Part shown: one piece after another, positions 18,116 to 28,257 of the stretch
Numbering within the stretch: the stretch's first letter is position 1
How the letters are laid out: each line of letters starts with the position of its first letter
NCBI RefSeq assembly: GCF_000374345.1
Contig: NZ_KB893985.1
Location: 17,646 to 81,645, forward strand
Reading direction: 5' to 3'
DNA length: 64,000 bases
Origin: Heyndrickxia acidiproducens DSM 23148
GTDB lineage: Bacteria; Bacillota; Bacilli; Bacillales; Bacillaceae_C
Notes under the pieces: model-generated
What the model was told of the DNA's origin: nothing
Databases searched by the model: none
What the model saw: the letters and a program-made list of their open reading frames with translations, nothing else
Translations under genes and position numbers: made by a program

Positions 18116-20287
18116 CTATTTTTTTGCCCCTGCTTTCTGCTGTGCAAAGATAAAGTGAAGTTTTTCGCCATCCAATTTTAATTTTGCATCAAATGAACGC
18201 TCCTTTTTCCTGAAGCCTTTGATGACATTGGTTTCTTCGCCGGCCAGGAGCTTCTTCACATTGGTCTGGCTGATTTTTTTGCCGAGCAGCAGTTTCGGCA
18301 AGGTAAAGCTGCAGCTTGTTTTTTTATAGGCACTGCAGCCGTAAAAATTGCCCTTATCGACGATATAACTGCCGCATTTCGGGCATTTGCCGATCTTTTT
18401 CCCGATTGTATACTTGGAATTTGTGCGCACAATCTCCTCTACTTTCAGCCCGGTAAAATCCCATGATTGTGAAGCCCGGATCGCATCCTGGACAATTTTG
18501 GCGGACAGTTTCTTTGATTGTTCCATAAACACAGCGGCAGAAGCCTGCCCGTTGCTGATTTCATGAAGGCGCTGCTCCCATTTGGCTGTCATTTCCGGTG
18601 AAGCAAGGATTTTATCGCCAATCGCGCGAATCAGCACTTTTGCCTTATCAGTCGCATACACCTGGTTCTTTCTCACTTCGATGTATTTACGGTCTTTTAA
18701 AATGGTAATAACCCCGGCCCTTGTTGCTTCTGTGCCAAGCCCTTCCACTTTTGCCATTACTTTCTCCATCTCTGCATCATCCAAGGATTTGCCCGCCGTT
18801 TTCATGAGCGTGATCAGCTGTCCTTCTGTATAACGCTTCGGCGGCTGGGTTTTGCCTTCTTTTACCTTCGCATCTTTTACGAGGCCTTTTTCCCCTTCTT
18901 GAACGTCCGGGAGAAGCGCTGCTTTTTCTTTTTGGTTTGCAAACAATACTTTGCGCCAGCCTTCCTGCTCCATCTGCGTGCCTTTCGAAATAAATTCGGC
19001 GCGCCCGTCTACTAAAGTCGTAATGGTCGTGTAGTTGAATACCGCGTTCTCATGGTGGGCAGCAATAACGCGTTTGACAATCATCTCATAAATTTTTCGT
19101 TCGTCATGCTGCAGGCTCGCCGGGTTCGCCACTTGTTCAGTCGGGATAATCGCATAGTGGTCGGTCACCTTTTTTTCATTTACAAAACGCTTATTGTTTG
19201 TAATGGTTGGGTGCGGCAGCGGAAAATACGGGGAAAACTCCGGAAAAGCGCTGATTTTCTGCATGATGTCCGGAAACGTCTCGGCTTCGCCTTTTGTCAC
19301 ATAATTGGAATCGGAACGGGGATAGGAAACCATGCCTTTTTGATAGAGCGATTGGACGAGATCCAATGTTTTTTTCGGCGGGAATTTGTAAGCCTGGTTT
19401 GCGGCAGCCTGCAAGGTTGATAGATTATAAAGCAAAGGCGGCTGGAATTCCTTCCTTTCCTTTTTCAATTTGGCAATTTCTGCAGGTTTTTGCCGGCAAA
19501 AGTCGGCGATCTTTTGGGCAAGCGCCGGGTTTTTTAGACGTGATTCGCGTTTTTGCTCCCATTTTCCTTCGTATTGTTTGTCATCAAATTGAAATGTTGC
19601 GGTAACTTCCCAGAACGGTTCCGGTTTAAAGTGTTCGATATCAAGTTCGCGTTTGACAATCAAAGCCAGCGTTGGCGTCTGGACACGCCCAACGGAAAAC
19701 ACGTCATTCATGCCTTTTTGTTTCAAAAGCAGACTGTATACACGGGATGCATTAATGCCGACGAGCCAGTCTGCACATGTCCGCGCATAGGCTTCCTCAT
19801 ACAAAGGTCGGGTATCCCGGTCATTTAAAAGATGGCGGAACCCTTCCCGGATCGATTTCGGCGTTAATGACGAAATCCACAGCCGCCTGAGCGGTTTTCT
19901 AACGCCTGAAAGCCGGATAATGTTGCGGATAATCAGTTCCCCTTCGCGCCCGGCATCACCGGCATGAATGACCTCTGTCACGCGCGTATCTTTCAGCAAT
20001 CCTTTGACAATATGAAACTGTTTGGCTTTTGATTTGGAGACTTCGTACTTGAATTTTCCGGGGATAATGGGCAAAGTGCCAAGTTTCCATTGTTTCCAGG
20101 CTGGATCATAGGCCTGCGGCTGCACAAGCTGGGTGAGATGGCCGACTGCCCATGTGCAGAACGCGCCCCCCGGGAAAATCTCATTCGGCTTGATTTCAAT
20201 GTATCCCTGGCGTTTTACATACGGGAACACCGAGCACAGCGTCAGGCCCTGGTCGGGTTTTTCGGCGATGATTAACGGGAAGGACAA
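18116..20287 (-). CDS. DNA topoisomerase III, divergent (TopB2-like) type
   Basis: A type IA topoisomerase of about 723 residues. The toprim glutamate is at the N-terminus (LIIAEKP), the acidic toprim motif is GDAGREGE, and the catalytic tyrosine is in VSYPRSDS. A C-terminal zinc ribbon (CPKCGSYIVD...YGCSAYKKTSC) is followed by a topoisomerase-type C-terminal repeat. It differs markedly from the second topoisomerase III here (32338-34431) and resembles the TopB2 type of the B. cereus group. I chose TTG at 20287, 9 bases after AAAGGAAG; a further in-frame TTG lies at 20308. It relaxes or decatenates single-stranded crossings. Confidence 0.9.
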   Translation of the reverse strand: MSFPLIIAEKPDQGLTLCSVFPYVKRQGYIEIKPNEIFPGGAFCTWAVGHLTQLVQPQAYDPAWKQWKLGTLPIIPGKFKYEVSKSKAKQFHIVKGLLKDTRVTEVIHAGDAGREGELIIRNIIRLSGVRKPLRRLWISSLTPKSIREGFRHLLNDRDTRPLYEEAYARTCADWLVGINASRVYSLLLKQKGMNDVFSVGRVQTPTLALIVKRELDIEHFKPEPFWEVTATFQFDDKQYEGKWEQKRESRLKNPALAQKIADFCRQKPAEIAKLKKERKEFQPPLLYNLSTLQAAANQAYKFPPKKTLDLVQSLYQKGMVSYPRSDSNYVTKGEAETFPDIMQKISAFPEFSPYFPLPHPTITNNKRFVNEKKVTDHYAIIPTEQVANPASLQHDERKIYEMIVKRVIAAHHENAVFNYTTITTLVDGRAEFISKGTQMEQEGWRKVLFANQKEKAALLPDVQEGEKGLVKDAKVKEGKTQPPKRYTEGQLITLMKTAGKSLDDAEMEKVMAKVEGLGTEATRAGVITILKDRKYIEVRKNQVYATDKAKVLIRAIGDKILASPEMTAKWEQRLHEISNGQASAAVFMEQSKKLSAKIVQDAIRASQSWDFTGLKVEEIVRTNSKYTIGKKIGKCPKCGSYIVDKGNFYGCSAYKKTSCSFTLPKLLLGKKISQTNVKKLLAGEETNVIKGFRKKERSFDAKLKLDGEKLHFIFAQQKAGAKK

Positions 20288-20379
20288 ACAACAGCACTTC
20301 CTTTCCAAGTATTTTGTTATATCCTTACTTTACTATGTTTTTGAAAAAGTTCCAAGCAGGACTTTTCATCCCGGGACAT

Positions 20380-20446
20380 AAAAAAAAGGCTGTACGGGAG
20401 GCAATCTATAAGCCGGAAGCTGTAAAGAAATGCCTATCGTATAGCC
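20380..20446 (-). terminator. Terminator of the LysM-3D gene
   Basis: On the minus strand GGCTATACGATAGGCA pairs imperfectly with TGCCTCCCGTACAGCC (20431-20446 and 20388-20403), followed directly by a run of T. It is the transcript end of the gene at 20509-21381. Confidence 0.7.
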
Positions 20447-20508
20447 GGATGTGACTCTTCTTTCATTTTCGCTTGTTACTTTTACACTTTTGCCTGAAAA
20501 TGATGCCA

Positions 20509-21381
20509 TTAGTCCAGGACTGTTACTTTAACCGTTTTTCTTCCCCAATTCCTGGCCGTGCCTGTGTCCGGGACCAGTACATCGATGCGGTTGCCTTGGA
20601 TGGCGCCGCCTGTATCCCCTGCTACTGCGGTTCCGTACCCCTCCACATAAACTTTTGAACCGAGCGGAATCACGTTTGGATCCACTGCGATGACTTTTGC
20701 ATTCGGATTACTTTTGACATTGATGCCTGTCGCGGTGATACCGGAGCAGCCGGCACAATCCCCCGTATAGGCTGTTGCCGTCACCGTAATCGTTTTTCCT
20801 CGCGGCTGGGTGTTATTGCCGGATGCAGTTGACGACTGCGATTTCACCTCAGCATCCGGTTTTTTCACTTCTTCCTTTGCTTCGTTGGCCGGGGCTTCCG
20901 GCTGCGATTTTACCTCAACATTCGGCTTTTTCACTTCCGTTTTTGCATTTCGTGTATCTGTTTTTCCTTGCACGGAAACGTCCACAGAAGCTTCTTTTAC
21001 CGTTACTTTGCTTCTTGGATTAGATTGGATCACAATTTCTTGATTCGGGAATATAATGTTGGATGGCAGGTCGTTCCAATTTCTGAGCTGTTCGACCGTT
21101 ACTCCATATTTATTGGAGATCTCTGATAACGTATCCCCTGCTTTAATCACGTAGACTTTTTTCGTGGAAATGTTGATTTTTTGTCTTGGATATATGATAT
21201 CTGAAGAAAGCTGGTTCACTTGTTTTAAATGTTGGATAGATGTATCGTACTTTTGTGAAATACCCCAAAGTGTATCCCCTTTTTCTACAACATGCGTATC
21301 CGGAACAGCGGCTGAAGCATTGGCAGCCATTGCCCCTGTTAATGTCACCGCAGTTGCGAATGCTGTTACTGCTTTTTTCAT
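20509..21381 (-). CDS. yocH: YocH-like cell wall protein, two LysM repeats plus 3D domain
   Basis: A secreted protein of 290 residues. The signal peptide (MKKAVTAFATAVTLTGAMAANASA) is followed by two LysM peptidoglycan-binding repeats (VVEKGDTLWGISQKYD and VIKAGDTLSEISNKYG). A low-complexity linker with repeated EVKKP-EVKSQ units follows, then a C-terminal 3D domain (TAYTGDCAGCSGITATG ... AVDPNVIPLGSKVYVEG, GRIDV-like aspartates). This layout is that of B. subtilis YocH, a WalR-controlled muralytic enzyme. ATG at 21381 has GAGGAGG 8 bases upstream. Two TGTTA elements lie upstream at 21431-21449, but their spacing is not that of a WalR box. Confidence 0.88.
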   Translation of the reverse strand: MKKAVTAFATAVTLTGAMAANASAAVPDTHVVEKGDTLWGISQKYDTSIQHLKQVNQLSSDIIYPRQKINISTKKVYVIKAGDTLSEISNKYGVTVEQLRNWNDLPSNIIFPNQEIVIQSNPRSKVTVKEASVDVSVQGKTDTRNAKTEVKKPNVEVKSQPEAPANEAKEEVKKPDAEVKSQSSTASGNNTQPRGKTITVTATAYTGDCAGCSGITATGINVKSNPNAKVIAVDPNVIPLGSKVYVEGYGTAVAGDTGGAIQGNRIDVLVPDTGTARNWGRKTVKVTVLD

Positions 21382-21556
21382 GTATTGTAACCTCCTCTTT
21401 TTGCTGGCAATTTTGCCAACACAGAGAATGCTAACACAGAAAGTTAACAAGCGAATAACGGGAAAATGTTGATTTGATTACAGCAGCAAGCAGTTTTGAA
21501 ACATCGCGAAAAATTTGTAATAAAGGAATACGCCCCGCGTGCCGCGCATATGATGC

Positions 21557-21584
21557 AAAAAACACCGTCGAAATCCGACGATGT
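21557..21584 (-). terminator. Terminator of the Rieske oxidoreductase gene
   Basis: A 9-bp stem with one mismatch (21562-21570 with 21576-21584), followed by six T on the minus strand. Confidence 0.75.
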
Positions 21585-21602
21585 TTGGCAGCTGTCAATA
21601 GA

Positions 21603-23126
21603 TCATTCTTCTGCAATTTTCTTTAGCGGTTTTTTTGCAGGGCCTTCAATGACTTCACCGGTATAGGAAAATCTTGAACCATGGCACGGGCAGTCCCAGG
21701 TGCGGTCTCCGGAATTCCAATTTACTTCGCATCCCAGATGGGTGCATGTTGTATCAAGTACGTGAATTTTCCCGTCTTCATCTTTATAAGCACCCGCCCG
21801 TTTTCCTTTCATCCGCACAATCGCGCTTTCTCCCTGCTGTAAATCTTGTAAGGATTTATCCGGAAGATCGAGTTTTCCTTCTATGAAATGGCCGGCAACA
21901 TCAAGATTGGTTGAAAGAAACTTTTTAACCATCGGGTCGCCTTCAAACCGCTGCGGCGAGAAAAGTTTAAAATATGGATTTGGTTTGTTTACAATCTTAT
22001 CCCTCATGATCATGGCTGCAAGATGACTGCTCGTCATGCCCCATTTGCGGAAACCGGTTGCGATTAAAACATTCGGTTCATTTTTGGTGATCGGCCCGAT
22101 AAATGGCACCTTATCAAGGGTCGTTAAGTCCTGTGCCGACCAGCGGGAATAAAACTTTTCGATGCCAAAAGTTTTTTCCGCGTAATCCTGCAGTGCTTCA
22201 TAATGCTGTATCATCGGCTCGCCCTCACCGGTTTTGTGGTTTTCGCCGCCAACTAAAAGCAGCTTTTCCCCGTTAACCGTCACACCGCGGAGGGAGCGTA
22301 CAGGCTGCCCGGCGTTAATATACATGCCGCCGGGAAAGGGTTTTACCGGCTTTACTGCGATGAGGTAGGAACGATTCGGATACATCCTTGTGTAATAGAG
22401 TCCTTTTGCATCACAAAAAGGGAAATGGGTACATACGCAAACGGTATTGCAGGACACCGTATGCCCTTTATCCGTTTTTATTTTGACCGGTTTCCCGTAC
22501 TCAATCTCTTTTGCGGTGGTGTTTTCAAAGACAGGCACATTGTTTTCAGCTAAAAATGTGACCAGCGGCTTTAAATAGGCGAGCGGATCAAACTGTGCCT
22601 GCCCTTCCATTTTGATTGCCTTTTTCACAGAAATATCAACGGGAAGGCTGTCCAGCCATTCTCCTTTGATACCCAATGTCTGATAGGCTTGCCATTCTTT
22701 TTCAAGTTTTGCCAGATCTTGATCACGATTCGCATAAATATAAGCATCCTGATGGGAATAATCGCAAGAAATGCCAAGTTCTTTAACGATTGCTTCGATA
22801 CAGGCCGCACCGGCTTCGTTCGCCTTGTAATAGGTTTCTGCCATTTCCTTGCCGAAATGCCCGATCAATTCATCATAGATCAGCCCATGCTGTGCTGTGA
22901 TTTTTGCAGTGGTATGGCCGCTTGTACCATTTGCAATTTCGCCGGCATCGAAAAGCGCGGCCTTCACGCCTTCTTTTGCGAGCAAATAGGCGGTGGCAAT
23001 TCCGGTCATGCCGGCGCCGACAACCGCAACGTCGACATGTATATCTTCTGTTAAAGAAGGGAAATGCGGCATTGCAGTTGTTTTGCGCCATAGCGGTTCT
23101 GGATTTTTTGGAAAAGATGCGTTCAT
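21603..23126 (-). CDS. FAD-dependent oxidoreductase with C-terminal Rieske domain (YhfW-like)
   Basis: A 507-residue two-domain protein. The N-terminal DAO-type FAD domain has the dinucleotide motif VDVAVVGAGMTGIATAYLLA around residue 30. The C-terminal Rieske [2Fe-2S] domain has both ligand pairs: CTHLGC and CPCHGSRF. B. subtilis YhfW has the same layout and length. It probably oxidises an amine or amino acid and passes electrons to the Rieske centre; the substrate is unknown. RBS GGGAGG is 7 bases before the ATG. It is preceded by a CBS-domain gene 58 bases away. Confidence 0.88.
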   Translation of the reverse strand: MNASFPKNPEPLWRKTTAMPHFPSLTEDIHVDVAVVGAGMTGIATAYLLAKEGVKAALFDAGEIANGTSGHTTAKITAQHGLIYDELIGHFGKEMAETYYKANEAGAACIEAIVKELGISCDYSHQDAYIYANRDQDLAKLEKEWQAYQTLGIKGEWLDSLPVDISVKKAIKMEGQAQFDPLAYLKPLVTFLAENNVPVFENTTAKEIEYGKPVKIKTDKGHTVSCNTVCVCTHFPFCDAKGLYYTRMYPNRSYLIAVKPVKPFPGGMYINAGQPVRSLRGVTVNGEKLLLVGGENHKTGEGEPMIQHYEALQDYAEKTFGIEKFYSRWSAQDLTTLDKVPFIGPITKNEPNVLIATGFRKWGMTSSHLAAMIMRDKIVNKPNPYFKLFSPQRFEGDPMVKKFLSTNLDVAGHFIEGKLDLPDKSLQDLQQGESAIVRMKGKRAGAYKDEDGKIHVLDTTCTHLGCEVNWNSGDRTWDCPCHGSRFSYTGEVIEGPAKKPLKKIAEE

Positions 23127-23184
23127 TTTTTAACCTCCCGAAGAATACTCTTGATAGTTTCCCCAGGAAAGCAAAGGTTAAACC

Positions 23185-23649
23185 TTATTGCCGGCGAATC
23201 AATTTTGTTGTGATTTGGCGCATGATATCGCCCCTGCTGATCACGCCAACCACACGGCCTGCCGGATTTGTCACCGGAAGTTTTTTAAAATGGTGTTTTG
23301 CAAGTATGGTTAAGGCATTTTCAAAGTCATCTTCCGGTTTTACGGTATAAATTTCCCGCCTTTTCATGATTTTTTCAATCGGCAGGTCCAGGCTCTGCGC
23401 CAATTTCAGTTGAAAATCTTCGCGGTCATTCACGACAAATGTCATATAAATATCATACACAGTGCGGGCTTTCGGCTGCAAAAAGCGGATGACATCGCCG
23501 TCTGTGATCATCCCGAGCAGTTTTCCCCGGTCATCTACAACCGGGGCCCCGCCGATCTTATTGTCAACAAGCAGCTGCAAAAGTTCCCGAATGGTTGTTT
23601 CTTTTGTTACGGTGATGACATCCCGTATCATAAAATCTCTGACTTCCAC
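23185..23649 (-). CDS. CBS-pair domain protein
   Basis: A 154-residue protein consisting of two CBS motifs (residues about 1-60 and 90-150) and little else. CBS pairs bind adenine nucleotides and act as sensors. Signature stretches are GGAPVVDDRGKLLGMITDGDV and KLPVTNPAGRVVGVISRGDI. The start is GTG, with GAGAGG just upstream. It shares strand with yhfW but the partner it controls is unknown. Confidence 0.85.
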   Translation of the reverse strand: MEVRDFMIRDVITVTKETTIRELLQLLVDNKIGGAPVVDDRGKLLGMITDGDVIRFLQPKARTVYDIYMTFVVNDREDFQLKLAQSLDLPIEKIMKRREIYTVKPEDDFENALTILAKHHFKKLPVTNPAGRVVGVISRGDIMRQITTKLIRRQ

Positions 23650-23810
23650 GATCCTCTCTCCCTATGAAAAAAGTCCTTACCATTATTGTATTCCTTTACG
23701 CAAAAGCTGGCAACGATCCCCGCAACAATCGGTCAGGATAAACCGGAGCCGCGATCCACCCCGGGGATTCGCGGGTCCTATCATGACCTTACTGCAATAG
23801 GGTTGCCTGT

Positions 23811-24677
23811 CTAATGGCTTCGATCTTGCTCCGGATCCACATATTTTCCGTAGTCCGGAACCGCCACTTTGTTAAAATTTCCGGCCAGTTCCTGCAGGCC
23901 GTGATGCAGATCTGCTCCTGCCATCGGGATGCCATGCCCGCATACCGCAGTTGCCGGATCAAGTGCTGCAAGTTTTCTGACTGAATCATTGGCAGCCTGC
24001 CAGTCCGTTGTGAGATAGCGCGGCGGGCCGCTCACCTCCTGCTTTTGCGTGAGTACTTTCCAAAATTCATCCTGTTTGACAGTAATAAATGCATCCCCCG
24101 CAATCAGCGCCCGGTCCGCATCCCGAAAGAATGATACATGCCCGCGTGAATGGCCCGGTGTGTGGATCCAGCGCCAGTTGTCCAGAAAAGGAACGGTTCC
24201 GTTCTCGGGAAGCGGCTGCACACGACTTCCCAGCCGGACCGGTTCCGTCGGATAAAGCGGCGATATTTTCGCCAGCAAGCCCCCTTCTACAGTCGGATCG
24301 GGATCCGGATACTTTTCTTTACCTGTGACATAAGGGATTTCGAGTTCATGTGCATAAACCGGTACATCCCATACTTCAAGCAGGTCACGAATGGCGCCGA
24401 CATGGTCAAAATGCCCATGTGTTAAGAGGATGGCCTTTGGTCTGGCCCGGCTGCCGAAACGCTCTCTTACAGTATCCAAAATAGCGTCTGCCGATCTTGG
24501 CATGCCTGTATCGATCAGTACAAACTCAGAAGCATGTTCGTGCCCGATAAAACAAATATTTACGATTTGCAGCGACAATGCATAAAGATCAGGCAAAACC
24601 TCGTACCCCGTACCGCTGGTGATTGATGTCATTGGGATGATTGTACGCTCAAAAGGGTGATGAAGCTCCTCGTCCAT
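23811..24677 (-). CDS. MBL-fold metallo-hydrolase
   Basis: A 288-residue metallo-beta-lactamase-fold enzyme. The zinc motif THGHFDHVGA (HxHxDH), followed by the later histidines in TPGHSRGHVSF and the aspartate in LIAGDAFI, are all present, so the active site is complete. These enzymes hydrolyse varied thioesters, lactones or phosphoesters; the substrate here is unknown. RBS GAAAGGAAG lies close to the ATG. It is a stand-alone gene between yhfW/CBS and thiT. Confidence 0.88.
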   Translation of the reverse strand: MDEELHHPFERTIIPMTSITSGTGYEVLPDLYALSLQIVNICFIGHEHASEFVLIDTGMPRSADAILDTVRERFGSRARPKAILLTHGHFDHVGAIRDLLEVWDVPVYAHELEIPYVTGKEKYPDPDPTVEGGLLAKISPLYPTEPVRLGSRVQPLPENGTVPFLDNWRWIHTPGHSRGHVSFFRDADRALIAGDAFITVKQDEFWKVLTQKQEVSGPPRYLTTDWQAANDSVRKLAALDPATAVCGHGIPMAGADLHHGLQELAGNFNKVAVPDYGKYVDPEQDRSH

Positions 24678-24751
24678 TTTTTCGCTTCCTTTCTTCTTTT
24701 ATGTGCTTATCATTTCCCATTATGAAAGAATCATGACCGCCGCACGCAAAA

Positions 24752-24778
24752 GAAGCAGCCAAACATACTGGCTGCTTC
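24752..24778 (-). terminator. Terminator of thiT
   Basis: GAAGCAGCC pairs with GGCTGCTTC around a short loop just after the thiT stop, with a T-rich tail on the minus strand. Confidence 0.75.
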
Positions 24779-24784
24779 CAAAAT

Positions 24785-25375
24785 TTATGCCGCTTTTCTA
24801 TTGTGATGCTGGTATTTTGTCAATAACTGGGGGGCAACGCTGAAAAGGATAACAGAAAGCACTGCGCATAATACGGCATTCCCTATCATCGTACCGCCAT
24901 TTAAAATCAATGAATACATAAATGCAGATTGTCCGGGAGGTGCGTATGATCCCCAGAACACAATGCCGGCGATAAAATGCCAAAAATAACGTGCAGCACT
25001 GCCCAGCAAAACCGCCATACAGATCCAGAATGACATTTTCGTCCTGCTGCCCTTTTCGTAACTGCTCCGGATGAGCGGGGTTAATAATCCTGCGAAGGCG
25101 GTGAATGAAAAGGCAACCGGGTATTCTAAAATCCCCTGTACCGGATTTAAAATATCCCTTGCATCACCGGTTATGAGCTGCAAAAGGCTCCAGACAAACC
25201 CCGAAGCCAGGCCCGCCTTCAAACCCCACCGGAAGGCAATAACAAATACCGGCAGCATCGCAAATGACAAAGAAATGCCAGATGTCACCTTCACGGACGG
25301 CAGCATGTCCAGCACCATCGCGAAGGCCGCGAAAATCGCCGCTTCAATCATCGCCTGTAAACTTAAAGTCTTCAT
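24785..25375 (-). CDS. thiT: ThiT, thiamine-specific ECF transporter S component
   Basis: A 196-residue membrane protein with about six transmembrane helices. The N-terminal helix (TLSLQAMIEAAIFAAFAMVLDM) carries the Ala-rich motif used by ECF S components to dock to EcfT. The loop GLKAGLASGFVWSLLQLITGDA is typical of ThiT/YuaJ. The energising EcfA and EcfT subunits are not here. A TPP riboswitch lies directly upstream, which confirms the thiamine assignment. I start at ATG 25375, preceded by AAGGGGG; translation of this RBS is probably itself controlled (see the riboswitch). Confidence 0.94.
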   Translation of the reverse strand: MKTLSLQAMIEAAIFAAFAMVLDMLPSVKVTSGISLSFAMLPVFVIAFRWGLKAGLASGFVWSLLQLITGDARDILNPVQGILEYPVAFSFTAFAGLLTPLIRSSYEKGSRTKMSFWICMAVLLGSAARYFWHFIAGIVFWGSYAPPGQSAFMYSLILNGGTMIGNAVLCAVLSVILFSVAPQLLTKYQHHNRKAA

Positions 25376-25380
25376 AAAAA

Positions 25381-25522
25381 AATCCCCCTTTTTGGTATCA
25401 ATGAACATAACGAACCCTTGGGAGATAAAAGAAATGTATTCCACATCCCTACGCTAGTATTAACTAACAGGTTCAAAGGGTTAGAACAAAATGTTCACTC
25501 TCAGCTAAAAAGCTCCCCTTGT
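25381..25522 (-). promoter_or_regulatory. TPP (THI-box) riboswitch with SD-sequestering arm
   Basis: On the minus strand the THI-box landmarks occur in order: GGGGAGC (about 25519-25513), CTGAGAGTG, AACCCTTTGAACCTG (about 25465), TTAATACTAGCG, then TAGGGATGTGG (about 25440). The aptamer spans about 25437-25521. Downstream, ATCTCCC (25426-25420) can pair with GGGGGAT (25388-25382), which contains the thiT RBS and is followed by seven T before the ATG. The ligand thiamine pyrophosphate would thus reduce expression, probably at translation initiation. Confidence 0.92.
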
Positions 25523-25581
25523 GGTTACGTTCATTCAATTGTCATTCTTAATATAAACTTCTTTTTCTAAAATTTCAATTC

Positions 25582-26261
25582 TTATGTTTGTTTTTTTGGA
25601 AGAAGCAGTTCCGGGGTATTGTTTTTCGGCGAATTTACGAGATCCGGGACTTCATAGGCTTCCATTTTGCTGCTGTCATAAGGCTTAAGCAATGGCAGCA
25701 GTTCATCCGGATTCGTGAGGCGCGGATCGAGCCATTTTTCTTCATCTTCTTTTCGCAATATCACCGGCATGCGGTCATGGATTTCAGCCATTAACCCATT
25801 TGCCTTGGTAGTGAGAATGGCACAAGTAAAGACCGGTTTTCCGGACGCGTCCACCCACTTATCCCATATTCCCGCCATCGCAAACAGCTTGTCTTTTTTC
25901 AATCGGATCCGCATCGGCGTATTCGTGCCATTTTTCCGGTTCCATTCATAGAAAGAATCTGCTATAATGAAACAACGTTTTTTCCGGAATGCTGCCCGGA
26001 AACTTGCTTTTTCAGCAATGGTTTCGCTGCGGGCATTGATCATTTTATATCCGGCGGCAGGATCCTTTGCCCACGAAGGGATAAAACCCCATTTCAAAAA
26101 GCCTAATCGTTTTTTTCCGCTCCGTGAATCACAGCGGCAACCATTTGGGATGGCGCAACATTATAGCTGGGCCGGTAATTCTCCGTGTCAAACGCAGCCT
26201 GTGCTTCAAACCGCGCTTCGATTTCCTGCAGTGGCACTGTTAAAGTAAACCGTCCGCACAT
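25582..26261 (-). pseudogene. SRAP (YedK/HMCES-like) abasic-site protein, broken by a frameshift
   Basis: The reading frame opens with MCGRFTLTVP, carrying the catalytic Cys2 of SRAP proteins that crosslink abasic sites in single-stranded DNA. It continues through YNVAPSQM to VIHGAEKND and hits a stop. The rest, in another frame, resumes as LGFLKWGFIPSWAKD with IADSFYEW and IHDRMPVIL and reaches a natural C-terminus. The two frames are joined by adding one A in a run of seven A on the minus strand (T run at 26110-26116). This is either a real one-base deletion or a homopolymer sequencing error. Without repair only a catalytic-Cys-less C-terminal part from a downstream start could be made. Confidence 0.85.
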
Positions 26262-28149
<1,888 letters not shown>

Positions 28150-28179
28150 ATTCCTGCAAATTAAAATATAACAAAAGTA

Positions 28180-28218
28180 GGCTGCAGAAACAGGGGATGC
28201 TCCCCTGATTCCGCAGCC
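28180..28218. terminator. Terminator between ABC-F gene and osmoprotectant transporter
   Basis: Nested stems GGCTGC/GCAGCC (28180-28185/28213-28218) and CAGGGGA/TCCCCTG (28191-28197/28201-28207), followed by a T-rich tract. It serves two converging genes. Confidence 0.8.
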
Positions 28219-28257
28219 TTTCATTTATGCCTGATCGTTCCTTTACAACAGCATGTG

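Noticed and set aside
21431..21449. WalR box upstream of yocH
   Set aside because: Two TGTTA elements are present, but their starts are 13 bases apart, not the 11 of the direct-repeat consensus (TGTWAH-N5-TGTWAH).
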